A stretch of DNA of 64,000 nt from Aquitalea denitrificans (GCF_009856625.1 NZ_CP047241.1:3844001-3908000); one strand, 5' to 3'. Shown: positions 31,961-40,774, numbered from the stretch's first letter. Notes: generated by a model from the sequence alone, not told the origin. Numbers and translations are program-made.

Positions 31961-33151
31961 GTGAATCCCCACCTGGACAGCCTGCAACCCTATCCCTTCC
32001 AGCGTTTGCGTCAGCTGATGGCTGGTGCGGTCCCGGCTGACAAGCCGCATATCAACCTGTCGATCGGCGAGCCGAAACACCCGACGCCGGAGGTCATCAA
32101 ACAGGCACTGGTCAATGCACTGGGCGGACTATCGGTGTACCCGGCCACGCTGGGCAGCGTGGAGCTGCGCCAGTCGTGTGCCGACTGGATGCAACGTCGC
32201 TACAACCTGCAACTGGATGCAGAGAAGGAAGTGCTGCCGGTCAATGGCAGCCGCGAAGCCCTGTTCGCTTTTGTGCAGACGGTGGTCAACAGCCAGCAGG
32301 CTGAAAAACCGGTGGTGATTTCACCCAATCCGTTTTACCAGATTTACGAAGGCGCAGCACTACTGGCAGGCGCGGAACCCTTCTATGTCAACTGCACCGC
32401 CAGCACTGGCTTTCAGCCCGACTGGGCCAGCGTGCCGGAAAGCGTATGGGCACGCACCCAGTTGGTCTTCGTCTGCAGTCCGGGCAATCCCACGGGTGCC
32501 GTGATGTCGCTGGACGACTGGAAAAACCTGTTCGCCCTGTCCGACCGCTACGGTTTTGTCATTGCCAGCGACGAGTGTTATTCGGAAATCCACTTCGGCC
32601 AGCCGCCGCTGGGTGGACTGGAAGCCGCCAGCAAGCTGGGCCGCGGTTTTGAGCGACTGGTGATGTTCACCAGCCTGTCCAAGCGTTCCAATGCGCCGGG
32701 CATGCGTTCGGGCTTTGTTGCCGGCGACGCGGCCCTGCTGGCCAGCTTCATGCTGTACCGCACCTATCAGGGCGGTGCCATGAGCCCCACCATCCAGGCG
32801 GCCAGCGTAGCCGCCTGGAATGACGAAGCCCATGTTGAGGAAAACCGGGCCGCCTACATCGCCAAGTTCCAAGCCGTCACCCCGCTGCTGGCCGAGGTGC
32901 TGGATGTCAGCCTGCCGGATGCCAGCTTCTACCTGTGGGCCAAAGTACCCGGCGGCGATGACACCGCCTTTGCCCGTGCACTGTTCGAGCAGGAGCACAT
33001 TACCGTGCTGCCGGGCTCCTTCCTGGCGCGCACCGCGCATGGCGTAAACCCGGGCAGTGGCTATATCCGTATCGCTCTGGTCGCGACACTGGCAGAATGT
33101 CAGGCTGCCGCCGAACGCATCGTGCGCTTCGTCAAGACAACAACCATATAA
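31961..33151 (+). CDS. dapC: Succinyldiaminopimelate transaminase
   Basis: A class-I/II PLP aminotransferase of the lysine/meso-diaminopimelate pathway, forming or using N-succinyl-LL-2,6-diaminopimelate with glutamate. Start is GTG 31961, giving the family opening MNPHLDSLQPYPFQRL; the frame is open further upstream but without coding character. The 396-aa protein shows INLSIGEPKHPTP, the SPNPFYQIYEGA segment, CSPGNPTGAVMS, the ASDECYSEIHF strand and the Schiff-base Lys241 in SLSKRSNAPGMRSGF. The C-terminal FYLWAKVPGGDDTAFARALFEQEHITVLPGSF is typical of DapC. dapD follows 55 bp downstream, which supports this assignment over other aminotransferases. Confidence 0.92.
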   Translation: MNPHLDSLQPYPFQRLRQLMAGAVPADKPHINLSIGEPKHPTPEVIKQALVNALGGLSVYPATLGSVELRQSCADWMQRRYNLQLDAEKEVLPVNGSREALFAFVQTVVNSQQAEKPVVISPNPFYQIYEGAALLAGAEPFYVNCTASTGFQPDWASVPESVWARTQLVFVCSPGNPTGAVMSLDDWKNLFALSDRYGFVIASDECYSEIHFGQPPLGGLEAASKLGRGFERLVMFTSLSKRSNAPGMRSGFVAGDAALLASFMLYRTYQGGAMSPTIQAASVAAWNDEAHVEENRAAYIAKFQAVTPLLAEVLDVSLPDASFYLWAKVPGGDDTAFARALFEQEHITVLPGSFLARTAHGVNPGSGYIRIALVATLAECQAAAERIVRFVKTTTI

Positions 33152-33206
33152 GCGACATCCACCAGCTATGACTGTTTCCATTCACATTGCCAAAGGACTC
33201 CATCAC

Positions 33207-34028
33207 ATGCATCCGATTCAAGCATTGATCGAAGAAGCGTTCGAAAAGCGCGCCGACATCACCCCCGCCACCGTTTCCGCCGAACTGAAGGCCGCCATTG
33301 GCCAGGTCATCACCGAGCTGGACAACGGCCACCTGCGCGTCGCCGAAAAAGTGGACGGCGACTGGGTGGTCAACCAGTGGGTGAAAAAAGCCGTGCTGCT
33401 GTCCTTCCGCATCCGCGACAACGTGGTGCAGGACGATGGCGTCAGCCGCTACTTCGACAAGGTGGACACCAAGTTCCACGACTGGAGCGAAGCCCACTTC
33501 AAGGAAGCTGGTTTCCGCGTGGTACCGGGTGCCGTGGCACGCAAGGGCAGCTTCATTGCCAAGAACACCGTGCTGATGCCGTCCTACGTGAATATTGGTG
33601 CCTATGTTGACGAAGGCACCATGGTGGACACCTGGGCCACCGTTGGCTCCTGCGCCCAGATCGGCAAGAACGTGCACCTGTCCGGTGGCGTGGGCATTGG
33701 CGGCGTGCTGGAACCGCTGCAGGCCGGCCCTACCATCATTGAAGACAACTGCTTCATCGGCGCACGCTCGGAAGTGGTGGAAGGCGTGATCGTGGGCGAA
33801 GGCTCGGTGATCTCCATGGGCGTGTATATCGGCCAGTCCACCAAGATCTACGACCGTGAAACCGGCGAAGTCAGCTATGGTCGCATTCCGCCGGGCTCGG
33901 TGGTGGTATCCGGCAACCTGCCGTCCAAGGATGGCAGCCACAGCCTGTACTGCGCGGTCATCGTCAAGAAAGTGGATGCCCAAACCCGTAGCAAGACCAG
34001 CATCAACGATCTGCTGCGCGGCGTCTAA
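33207..34028 (+). CDS. dapD: 2,3,4,5-tetrahydropyridine-2,6-dicarboxylate N-succinyltransferase
   Basis: Succinylates tetrahydrodipicolinate, the step before DapC, on the route to lysine and peptidoglycan diaminopimelate. The 273-aa protein has an N-terminal helical domain (1-90) and a left-handed beta-helix made of hexapeptide repeats (about 95-235: VPGAVARKGSFIAKNTVLMPSYVNIGAYVDEGTMVDTWATVGSCAQIGKNVHLSGGVGIGG). Start ATG 33207 has AAAGGA upstream; an in-frame ATG at 33168 would add 13 unlikely residues. Probably essential. A terminator follows. Confidence 0.96.
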   Translation: MHPIQALIEEAFEKRADITPATVSAELKAAIGQVITELDNGHLRVAEKVDGDWVVNQWVKKAVLLSFRIRDNVVQDDGVSRYFDKVDTKFHDWSEAHFKEAGFRVVPGAVARKGSFIAKNTVLMPSYVNIGAYVDEGTMVDTWATVGSCAQIGKNVHLSGGVGIGGVLEPLQAGPTIIEDNCFIGARSEVVEGVIVGEGSVISMGVYIGQSTKIYDRETGEVSYGRIPPGSVVVSGNLPSKDGSHSLYCAVIVKKVDAQTRSKTSINDLLRGV

Positions 34029-34072
34029 GCCGCACGACCCGGTCAGCGCTTTGCTGCCGGCCTTGTACACCA

Positions 34073-34099
34073 GACCCGGCCACGCCGGGTCTTTTGTTT
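34073..34099 (+). terminator. Terminator after dapD
   Basis: GACCCGGC / GCCGGGTC, an 8-bp stem with a CAC loop, followed by TTTTGTTT, 44 bp after the dapD stop. Confidence 0.85.
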
Positions 34100-34285
34100 G
34101 CACCACCATTCAAGCTACGGCAATGTGATGACAACAGCCTGCTTGCCCCACAACCATGCCAATGAAATAATATGGCTACTGATTTTTCAGCCTGGCTTCA
34201 AACTTGTTTAAAAACTAACAGATACAAAACTTGCCAGACACCCTACACGGCAGGCACCATCGTTACATGCCGAAACTTTCAATAT

Positions 34286-34312
34286 TTGGCGAGCGGCATA
34301 CAAATCTATAAA
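34286..34312 (+). promoter_or_regulatory. Candidate promoter of the mla operon
   Basis: TTGGCG (34286-34291), 15 bp, and TATAAA (34307-34312), about 60 bp before mlaF. The -10 is good and the spacing short. The rest of the 346-bp gap between dapD and mlaF holds the dapD terminator and AT-rich DNA in which I see no gene. Confidence 0.4.
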
Positions 34313-34374
34313 ATCCAGCTGTTCCATGCCCAAACCGGGCTGTAACTTCACCGTGTTTTTTATCCGGAAAATCC

Positions 34375-35193
34375 GTGTCTTCAGACCATTTCATCGAATT
34401 CAGGAATGTCAGCTTCGCCTACGGCGAACGCAGCATCCTGAACAACATCAGCCTCGTCATTCCGCGCGGCAAGCTGGTCGCCATCATGGGGGGCAGCGGC
34501 AGCGGCAAGACCACCATGCTGCGCCTGATTTCCGGCCAGATCCGCCCGGGCTCCGGCCAAGTACTGGTTGATGGCCGCGATCTTGCCGGCATGAACCATG
34601 CCGAACTGTTCGAGCACCGCCGCCGCATGGGCATGCTCTTCCAGTTTGGCGCGCTGTTTACCGACCTTTCGGTCGAGGACAATGTCGCCTTCCCCATCCG
34701 CGAACATACCCGCCTGCCGGACAGCATGATTCATGATCTGGTGATCATGAAACTGTCTGCCGTGGGTCTGCGTGGCACCCAGGGGCTGATGCCGGCTGAA
34801 CTGTCCGGTGGCATGGCACGCCGGGTGGCACTGGCGCGCGCCATTGCCCTTGATCCACAGCTGATGCTGTATGACGAGCCCTTTACCGGGCTGGACCCGA
34901 TCTCGCTGGGCGTCATTGCCCATCTGATCAAGAAACTGAACGACGCCCTGGGCACCACCTCCATCATGGTGACCCATGACGTGCACAAATCGCTGGATAT
35001 CGTCGACTACGTTTATTTCGTCTCCAATGGCGCAATCGTTGCCGACGGCACGCCGGAAGATATCCGCTCCTCCCCCTCCCCCTGGGTACACCAGTTCATG
35101 TGGGGCGAAGCCGATGGCCCGGTACATTTTGCCTACCCTGCCAGCACTTCGCTGCAGCAGGACCTGGGCCTGAAAGGAGGCCAGCATGACTGA
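34375..35193 (+). CDS. mlaF: Phospholipid ABC transporter ATP-binding protein MlaF
   Basis: ATPase of the MlaFEDB complex, which moves glycerophospholipids between inner membrane and the periplasmic carrier MlaC. The 272-aa protein has Walker A GGSGSGKTTMLRL (about 39-51), Q-loop FQFGALFTDLSVEDNVAFP, the signature LSGGMARRVALARAIALDP, Walker B LMLYDEPFTGLDP and switch His in VTHDVH. Start is GTG 34375 after GGAAAATCC. First gene of mlaFEDCBA; overlaps mlaE by 8 bp. Confidence 0.95.
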   Translation: MSSDHFIEFRNVSFAYGERSILNNISLVIPRGKLVAIMGGSGSGKTTMLRLISGQIRPGSGQVLVDGRDLAGMNHAELFEHRRRMGMLFQFGALFTDLSVEDNVAFPIREHTRLPDSMIHDLVIMKLSAVGLRGTQGLMPAELSGGMARRVALARAIALDPQLMLYDEPFTGLDPISLGVIAHLIKKLNDALGTTSIMVTHDVHKSLDIVDYVYFVSNGAIVADGTPEDIRSSPSPWVHQFMWGEADGPVHFAYPASTSLQQDLGLKGGQHD

Positions 35194-35971
35194 GCTGCTG
35201 TTGTCACCGCTGCGCCGGCTTGGACACACCACCATCAACGCCATCTGGCGGCTGGGTTTCATCACCCGCTTCCTGCTGGCCATCCTGCGCTATTCCGGCC
35301 AGAGCCTGCTGCGTTTTAACCTGACCATTCGCGAAATCTATTTCGCCGGGGTGATGTCGGTCATCATCGTGGTGGTGTCCGGCCTGTTTGTCGGCATGGT
35401 GCTGGGCTTGCAGGGTTACAACACCCTGTCGCGCTTTGGCTCTGCCGATGCACTGGGCGCGCTGGTGGCACTATCCCTGCTGCGCGAACTGGGCCCGGTT
35501 CTGGCCGCGCTGCTGTTCTCCAGCCGCGCCGGCAGCGCCATGACCGCCGAAATCGGCCTGATGAAGGCCACCGAGCAGCTGGACGCCATGAGCGTGATGG
35601 CAGTCAACCCCATCGCCCGCGTGGTGGCACCGCGCTTCTGGGCCGGCGTGATTTCCATGCCCATCCTGGCTGCCATGTTCAATGTAATGGGCATCTTTGG
35701 TGGCTACCTGATCGGTGTGGTGATGATAGGCCTTGATTCCGGCACCTTCTGGTCGCAGATGCAAAACAACGTCGACTTGCATTACGACGTGGTGAACGGC
35801 CTGATCAAGAGCTTGTGCTTCGGCATTGCCGTCACGCTGATCGCCGTTTTCGAAGGTTACGATGCCACGCCCACCGCGGCTGGCGTGTCTGCCGCCACCA
35901 CGCGCACAGTGGTGACCTCGGCGCTGGTAATCCTGGCGGTGGACTTTGTCCTTACCGCCTTCATGTTCTAG
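35186..35971 (+). CDS. mlaE: Phospholipid ABC transporter permease MlaE
   Basis: Inner-membrane permease of the Mla system. The 261-aa protein has five to six helices and the MlaE/YrbE signature GLFVGMVLGLQGYNTLSRFGSADALGALVALSLLRELGPVLAALLFSSRAGSAMTAEIGLMK followed by MSVMAVNPIARVVAPRFWAG. An N-terminal interfacial helix (about 1-30) precedes TM1. Overlaps mlaF by 8 bp and is followed by mlaD after 10 bp. Confidence 0.95.
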   Translation: MTELLLSPLRRLGHTTINAIWRLGFITRFLLAILRYSGQSLLRFNLTIREIYFAGVMSVIIVVVSGLFVGMVLGLQGYNTLSRFGSADALGALVALSLLRELGPVLAALLFSSRAGSAMTAEIGLMKATEQLDAMSVMAVNPIARVVAPRFWAGVISMPILAAMFNVMGIFGGYLIGVVMIGLDSGTFWSQMQNNVDLHYDVVNGLIKSLCFGIAVTLIAVFEGYDATPTAAGVSAATTRTVVTSALVILAVDFVLTAFMF

Positions 35972-35981
35972 GAAATAGGGA

Positions 35982-36467
35982 ATGAAACGCTCTACTATTG
36001 ATTTGTGGGTCGGCCTGTTCGTGGCAATCGGCATTGCTGCCGTCGTATTCCTGTCGCTGAAAGTGGCCAACCTCACGCCGCAAAGCGCCGATCAGACCTA
36101 CACCCTGTATGCTGATTTCGACAATATCGGCGGCCTGAAGGTAAAGGCGCCGATCAAGGAAGCCGGTGTGGTGGTAGGCCGTGTGGCAGCCATCCAGCTG
36201 GACACCAAGACCTACCGCGCCCGCGTCACCCTGAACCTGGAAAAGCAGTACACCTTCAGCCGTGACGCCAGCGCCGAAATCCTCACCGCCGGCCTGCTGG
36301 GTGAACAGTACATCGGCCTGCTGCAGGGCGGTGACCCGGACGAACTGAAAGCCGGCGAGCACATCACGCTGACTTCCTCCGCCCTGGTTCTGGAACAGCT
36401 GATCGGCAAGTTCATGACCAGCTTCAGTGGCGGCAACAACAAGAGCAGCGCTTCCGCAGCGCAATAA
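35982..36467 (+). CDS. mlaD: Outer-membrane lipid asymmetry protein MlaD (MCE domain)
   Basis: Membrane-anchored substrate-binding ring of the Mla complex. The 161-aa protein has one N-terminal helix (STIDLWVGLFVAIGIAAVVFLSLKVANL) and a single MCE domain (about 38-115: YTLYADFDNIGGLKVKAPIKEAGVVVGRVAAIQLD). A helical C-terminal stretch (about 120-150) would line the hexamer pore, ending in a Ser/Asn-rich tail. Confidence 0.95.
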   Translation: MKRSTIDLWVGLFVAIGIAAVVFLSLKVANLTPQSADQTYTLYADFDNIGGLKVKAPIKEAGVVVGRVAAIQLDTKTYRARVTLNLEKQYTFSRDASAEILTAGLLGEQYIGLLQGGDPDELKAGEHITLTSSALVLEQLIGKFMTSFSGGNNKSSASAAQ

Positions 36468-36508
36468 CGACAGTCCTTGTGCACAACTCATCAAGAATGA
36501 CAAATACC

Positions 36509-37120
36509 ATGAAAAAACTGATTGCATCCTTTCTTGTCCTGCTGGGCCTGAGCGCCCACAGCCTGGCTGCCACCGACAATCCGGTCGAGCAAGTCCGCGA
36601 AACCTCACGCCAGATCATGGACGTACTGAAACAGGAAAATGGCAAGAATACCAAGCAGGTGCGCCAGCAAGTTGAAGCCCTGGCCATTCCCCAGTTCGAC
36701 TTCCAGCGCATGACCGCCCTAGCCGTTGGTCTGGGCTGGCGTCAGGCCAGCCCAGCACAGCAAAGCGCGCTGGCACAGCAATTCCAGAGCCTGCTGGTAC
36801 GCACTTACTCCACCACCATGACCCGCTTCAAGAATGCACAGATCGACATCCAGCCCAATGCCACCATCGGCAATAGCGGCCGCGAAGCCACAGTGAAGTC
36901 CTCCGTCAGCCTGCCTGGCAATGATAAGGGGCCGGTTGCAGTCGACTACACCCTGTACAAGACCCCACAGGGCTGGAAAGTGTTCAACGTCAGCGTGGAA
37001 GGTGCCAGCCTGGTTACGGTGTATCGCAACCAGTTCAACCAGGAAATCAACAAGAGCGGCGTCGATGGCCTGATCAAGATGCTGCAGGACAAGAACGCCG
37101 CCTTGCCGGCGGCCAAGTAA
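36509..37120 (+). CDS. mlaC: Periplasmic phospholipid-binding protein MlaC
   Basis: Soluble shuttle between MlaA at the outer membrane and MlaFEDB. The 203-aa precursor has a signal peptide MKKLIASFLVLLGLSAHSLA cleaved before ATDNP. The MlaC/Ttg2D domain shows PQFDFQRMTALAVGLGWRQASPAQQSALAQQFQSLLVRTYS and the C-terminal WKVFNVSVEGASLVTVYRNQFNQEINKSGVDGLI. Start ATG 36509 gives the best signal peptide; ATG 36497 (four more residues) cannot be excluded, neither having a strong ribosome site. Confidence 0.94.
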   Translation: MKKLIASFLVLLGLSAHSLAATDNPVEQVRETSRQIMDVLKQENGKNTKQVRQQVEALAIPQFDFQRMTALAVGLGWRQASPAQQSALAQQFQSLLVRTYSTTMTRFKNAQIDIQPNATIGNSGREATVKSSVSLPGNDKGPVAVDYTLYKTPQGWKVFNVSVEGASLVTVYRNQFNQEINKSGVDGLIKMLQDKNAALPAAK

Positions 37121-37135
37121 GCCGGGAACATCGCC

Positions 37136-37429
37136 ATGTTTGAGGAAACCGCCGCAGGGCAAGGCCGTCTGAGCGGCAAGCTGGACATGCACAGCAGTGG
37201 CAAGCTGCTGGCCACGCTGACTGCTCGTGTCGCCCGTGCCCCACTGCAGCTGGACCTGTCCGGCATCAGCGAGGCAGACTCCTCGGCTGTTGCCCTGCTG
37301 CTGGCCTGCCGCCGCGCCGCAGAACAAACCGGCCAGCCACTGCTGCTGCAGAACTGGCCGGCCAGACTGTCCGAACTTGTTGAACTGTATGCACTGCGCG
37401 CGCTGCTTGGCGGCCCGCAAGGAGACTGA
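37136..37429 (+). CDS. mlaB: STAS-domain protein MlaB
   Basis: A 97-aa cytosolic STAS domain: QGRLSGKLDMHSSGKLLATL, then PLQLDLSGISEADSSAVALLLACRRAAEQTGQPLLLQNWPARLSELVELY. The DLSG-x-x-x-x-DSS-x motif is the conserved loop. MlaB binds MlaF and is needed for its assembly and activity. It begins 15 bp after mlaC and ends 3 bp before mlaA. Annotation pipelines often call it only STAS domain. Confidence 0.92.
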   Translation: MFEETAAGQGRLSGKLDMHSSGKLLATLTARVARAPLQLDLSGISEADSSAVALLLACRRAAEQTGQPLLLQNWPARLSELVELYALRALLGGPQGD

Positions 37430-37432
37430 ATC

Positions 37433-38278
37433 ATGACTGGCACGCGACTCACCATGCGCGCTGGCCTGGTGGCAGCCAGCCTGCTGCTGGCCGGCTGCGC
37501 CAACACCCACCCGAGTTCACCGCTGGATCCCTACGAGTCATTCAACCGCTCGATGTTTTCCTTCAATGACAAAGCAGACCGCTGGGTGATCAAGCCAGCT
37601 GCCGAGGGCTACCACGCCATCACGCCAGGGCCGTTCCGTACAGCTGTTGGCAATTTCTTCGACAACTTCAAAGATGTCTACAGCGCAGCCAACAATCTGC
37701 TGCAGGCCGAGCCGGAACGGGCGCTCAACGACATCATGCGGGTTGCGCTCAACAGCACCTTCGGCCTGTTCGGTCTGATTGACATTGCTACGCCTGCCGG
37801 GCTGAAAAACAACAAGACCTCGCTGGGAGATACTTTCGCCCACTGGGGCTGGAAGAGCAGCAACTATCTGGTTTTGCCTTTCTTCGGCCCCAGCACAGTA
37901 CGTGACGGCCTGGGTCTGGGCGTATCCCTTGGCATCAACGGCCCGGAAAAGCTGGTCTATCACAACACTAACGAAGCCATTGCCTTCTACGGTGTTTACG
38001 GCGTGAATACCCGTGCCCGCTATCTGGATCTGGACGACAGCCTGGCCACTGCCGCCATTGACCCTTACACCTATATGCGGGATGGCTACCTGCAATTGCG
38101 GGCACGCCAGCTGGGACAGCCCAACCCTACCCAAAACGACGATGTCAACATCGACGATCTGGTCAGCGCACCGGCAGCATCGTCTGCACCATCAGTGGAG
38201 GCTGTGCCGGCGGCGATGGACGACAGTCATCCCGAAGCGTCAGCAGCCGCGCATGCTGCAGCATCTGCACCGCAGTAA
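37433..38278 (+). CDS. mlaA: Outer-membrane lipoprotein MlaA (VacJ)
   Basis: Removes phospholipids from the outer leaflet and passes them to MlaC. The 281-aa precursor has a lipoprotein signal with lipobox LLAGC (lipid Cys near residue 22). The core shows DPYESFNRSMFSFNDKADRWVIKPAAEGYHAITPGPFRTAVGNFFDNFKD and GWKSSNYLVLPFFGPSTVRDG, both classic VacJ blocks. The C-terminal about 50 residues are low-complexity (Ala/Ser/Pro), a common tail in this order. In E. coli mlaA is unlinked; here all six genes form one operon. A terminator follows. Confidence 0.95.
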   Translation: MTGTRLTMRAGLVAASLLLAGCANTHPSSPLDPYESFNRSMFSFNDKADRWVIKPAAEGYHAITPGPFRTAVGNFFDNFKDVYSAANNLLQAEPERALNDIMRVALNSTFGLFGLIDIATPAGLKNNKTSLGDTFAHWGWKSSNYLVLPFFGPSTVRDGLGLGVSLGINGPEKLVYHNTNEAIAFYGVYGVNTRARYLDLDDSLATAAIDPYTYMRDGYLQLRARQLGQPNPTQNDDVNIDDLVSAPAASSAPSVEAVPAAMDDSHPEASAAAHAAASAPQ

Positions 38279-38300
38279 GCACATTCTGCAGAATCAAATC

Positions 38301-38325
38301 AAAGCAGCCGCAAGGCTGCTTTTTT
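38301..38325 (+). terminator. Terminator of the mla operon
   Basis: AAAGCAGCC / GGCTGCTTT stem with a GCAA tetraloop and six T, 22 bp after the mlaA stop. Confidence 0.9.
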
Positions 38326-38412
38326 CATTCTTCCGCAACGCACTTGATCTACCACAAACACCGGTCCTCAATAAATATTAGAATTTACTAAATTAATTGA
38401 ACGGAGCCTATC

Positions 38413-38574
38413 ATGGAACAGCGCCAGATCCCGCAACAAGCCCTGGAATACCTCACCCGCTGTCTGCGCCATGCGGTATCTAATGGTCAATATCTGACAC
38501 CAGAACTACTGGAAGAAGCCATTGCCGAGTACAGTGCCGAACACCCGCAAGAAACCATCCAGGTAATGCACTAA
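38413..38574 (+). CDS. Small protein of unknown function (53 aa)
   Basis: A short ORF between the mla terminator and the MCP gene. ATG 38413 is preceded by GGAG 7 bp upstream. The product, starting MEQRQIPQQALEYLTRCLRHAV and ending ETIQVMH, is acidic and predicted to be two helices (about 8-22 and 30-44) without a signal or membrane segment. Codon use is like the neighbours. It cannot be part of the mla transcript because a strong terminator intervenes. I recognise no family; conservation would decide whether it is real. Confidence 0.55.
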   Translation: MEQRQIPQQALEYLTRCLRHAVSNGQYLTPELLEEAIAEYSAEHPQETIQVMH

Positions 38575-38587
38575 GCACTGTCGATAG

Positions 38588-38609
38588 AAAAAAGCGGCCC
38601 ACAGGTCGC
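38588..38609 (-). terminator. Probable terminator after the MCP gene
   Basis: On the minus strand GCGACC / GGCCGC with one mismatch is followed by six T. It lies 25 bp past the MCP stop. The stem is imperfect. Confidence 0.5.
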
Positions 38610-38634
38610 TAGTACACATGCGCGGCCTGTCTGG

Positions 38635-40617
38635 TCACAGCCGGAAACGGGCAATCAGCCCTTCCAGCTCATCGCCCAGTTGATGCACGGTTTCAATGGC
38701 CTGATAGGCTTGCTTTACCGATGCATCGGACTGCTGCAGCATGTTATGTATACTTTCGATATGCTGGGCAATTTCCTGGCTGGCGGTGGACTGTTCAGCC
38801 GTAGCCACAGCAATGTCACCCACAGTCCGCACGACCTGCTGACTATTGTCAGTAATGCGAGAAATGGAACTGGCTGCCATTTCCGCTTGCCGGACGCCAC
38901 TTTCCACCTGTGACACTGCCCCCTCCATGCTACCTGCCGCCTGACGGGTATCCTGCTGTATCCCCTGGATCATACCGCCGATTTCCAGCGTAGCCTGTGC
39001 AGTCCGCTCCGCCAGCTTGCGCACTTCATCAGCAACCACGGCAAAACCCCGGCCCTGCTCACCGGCACGGGCGGCTTCAATTGCTGCATTCAAGGCCAGC
39101 AGATTGGTTTGGTCGGCTATATCCCGAATTACGCTGACAATACTGCTGATGTCACCAGAACGCTGCTGTAGACCAGCCATTACACAGGCCAAACTGCGTA
39201 CCGTGTCGGCAATACCGCCTATTTCGCGCGAGGTGGCATGCACACTATCCGCCACCTGCACAGACATGCTGCCAGCCTCATTGGCCAGTTGCTCGGCGGA
39301 CTTGCTGGCATCAGCAATTAGGCTAATGCTGACTGACAGCTGCTCAATGCTGGCGGCGGTGGCATTGGCGGCCTCGGACTGGCAGGATGAGCTGTCGCGT
39401 ATCTGGCCGATATCCTGCGACATGGTACGCACCGAACCGGAAACACCTGCGGCATGGCTACGTACTTCCAGCATCATCGTGCGCAAAGAGCCGGTAAAAC
39501 GGTTAAAGGCAGTCGCCGCGATTCCAATTTCATCATGACTGGCTATCGCCAGTTGGCGGGTCAGGTCTCCACCGCCTGCGGCCAGCTCGCTCATGGCCTT
39601 TTGCAGACGTCCCAGCGGACGCAGTAGATAAGACAGCGTCAGCCCCATCAATACCAGGATGGCCAGCAGCACGGCCACGCTCAGTGCGACAGATTGCCAC
39701 ACTGCAGCCCATACCGGTGCTAGCGCTAGCGCGGGCGGAATGCGGATGCCTACAGCCCAGGGCTGGGCAACACCGGCTACCCTGACGGGGAGAATGAAGT
39801 TCCACTGCCCGTCTGTTGATACGTATTCCACTGGCACACCCGCCGCAATGGCTTGGCGGATCTCCAGCGACAGCGATGCATCGGCCTTGCCAATCAGGCT
39901 CTGGTCTGGGCCGGCCAGCAACATGCTCTTGTTGGAGTACAAGCGCATTGTTCCACTGCCATAGGGTTTGACTTTGCCGGCCAGTTCACGCAAATGCCCC
40001 AATGCCAGATCAACGCCTGCCACACCAAGTACCTTGCCATCCAGTTGCAGGGGCATGGCCAGCGTCCCCATCAGGATCTTGATGTCCTCATCAACATAGG
40101 GCTCAGTCAGCACCGGCTTGCCAGTGGCCTTGGGCAGCTTGTAGTAGTCGCTGTCATCCGCACCTTCGCCACCCCACACGACATCGGTCTTACCGCCCTT
40201 ATTGAACCAGTAAACGCCACTGCGGCCCTTCTTGTCGTTGAAGGGCGTACCTGCCAGCTTCTGGTCCTGACCATCAAAGGCATCGGGCTCCCAAATCACC
40301 CAATAGCCAACCGCATCAGGATTATGCGGCAGTTGGGCACGTGTCATTTCCGAAACCAGTTGCCTGCCATCTACGGCCTGGCGGCGCTTTACCGCAATGG
40401 TGGCCTCGGCCAGGGTTTCCACGGCGTGGTACGAGGACTCCAGCAGGCCTTGTACATTGCCGGCCTCTCGTGCGGACAGCAGACGGGCATTTTCGCGTAC
40501 CTGTTCGCTTGCCTGCCGATATTGCGAGTAGGCATTCAAGCCTATGAGCAAGGCAAAGCCCGCCAGAATCAGCAGGCCGCTGCCTGCCAGTATCTTGTTT
40601 CTAATGGTTGTGAACAT
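38635..40617 (-). CDS. Methyl-accepting chemotaxis protein with double-Cache ligand sensor
   Basis: A 660-aa chemoreceptor. TM1 is at about 8-30 (ILAGSGLLILAGFALLIGLNAY). A dCache_1 periplasmic sensor follows (about 35-300: GYWVIWEPDAFDGQD, GRSGVYWFNKGG, LTEPYVDEDIKILMGTLAMPL, GVAGVDLAL), then TM2 at about 310-335, HAMP (about 335-390) and a long signalling coiled coil with the conserved hairpin AARAGEQGRGFAVVADEVRKLAERT. No C-terminal CheR-binding pentapeptide; it ends in IARFRL. dCache receptors often bind amino acids. Start ATG 40617 follows GGAGTTCAT; the frame upstream is not coding. It lies alone between mla and murA, opposite to mla. Confidence 0.94.
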   Translation of the reverse strand: MFTTIRNKILAGSGLLILAGFALLIGLNAYSQYRQASEQVRENARLLSAREAGNVQGLLESSYHAVETLAEATIAVKRRQAVDGRQLVSEMTRAQLPHNPDAVGYWVIWEPDAFDGQDQKLAGTPFNDKKGRSGVYWFNKGGKTDVVWGGEGADDSDYYKLPKATGKPVLTEPYVDEDIKILMGTLAMPLQLDGKVLGVAGVDLALGHLRELAGKVKPYGSGTMRLYSNKSMLLAGPDQSLIGKADASLSLEIRQAIAAGVPVEYVSTDGQWNFILPVRVAGVAQPWAVGIRIPPALALAPVWAAVWQSVALSVAVLLAILVLMGLTLSYLLRPLGRLQKAMSELAAGGGDLTRQLAIASHDEIGIAATAFNRFTGSLRTMMLEVRSHAAGVSGSVRTMSQDIGQIRDSSSCQSEAANATAASIEQLSVSISLIADASKSAEQLANEAGSMSVQVADSVHATSREIGGIADTVRSLACVMAGLQQRSGDISSIVSVIRDIADQTNLLALNAAIEAARAGEQGRGFAVVADEVRKLAERTAQATLEIGGMIQGIQQDTRQAAGSMEGAVSQVESGVRQAEMAASSISRITDNSQQVVRTVGDIAVATAEQSTASQEIAQHIESIHNMLQQSDASVKQAYQAIETVHQLGDELEGLIARFRL

Positions 40618-40647
40618 ATGAACTCCATCTGCCGCTCGATTATTGTG

Positions 40648-40674
40648 ATGTCGACAGGGACACTGCCTTGGCAG
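40648..40674 (-). promoter_or_regulatory. Leader motif shared by comEC and the MCP gene (copy 2)
   Basis: On the minus strand the hairpin CTGCC-AA-GGCAG is directly followed by TGTCCCTGTCGACAT, ending 30 bp before the MCP start. Compared with the comEC copy the stem sequence differs but base-pairing and the CAAG centre are kept. Confidence 0.3.
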
Positions 40675-40774
40675 CTCCGGGCTGTCTTGCGCCAGCCGGT
40701 CTACTTCCCCCTTGGCCGGTCGCGATAGCAATCCGGCTGCAGCATTGTGTCAGGAATTCATTTATTTGATCAAA

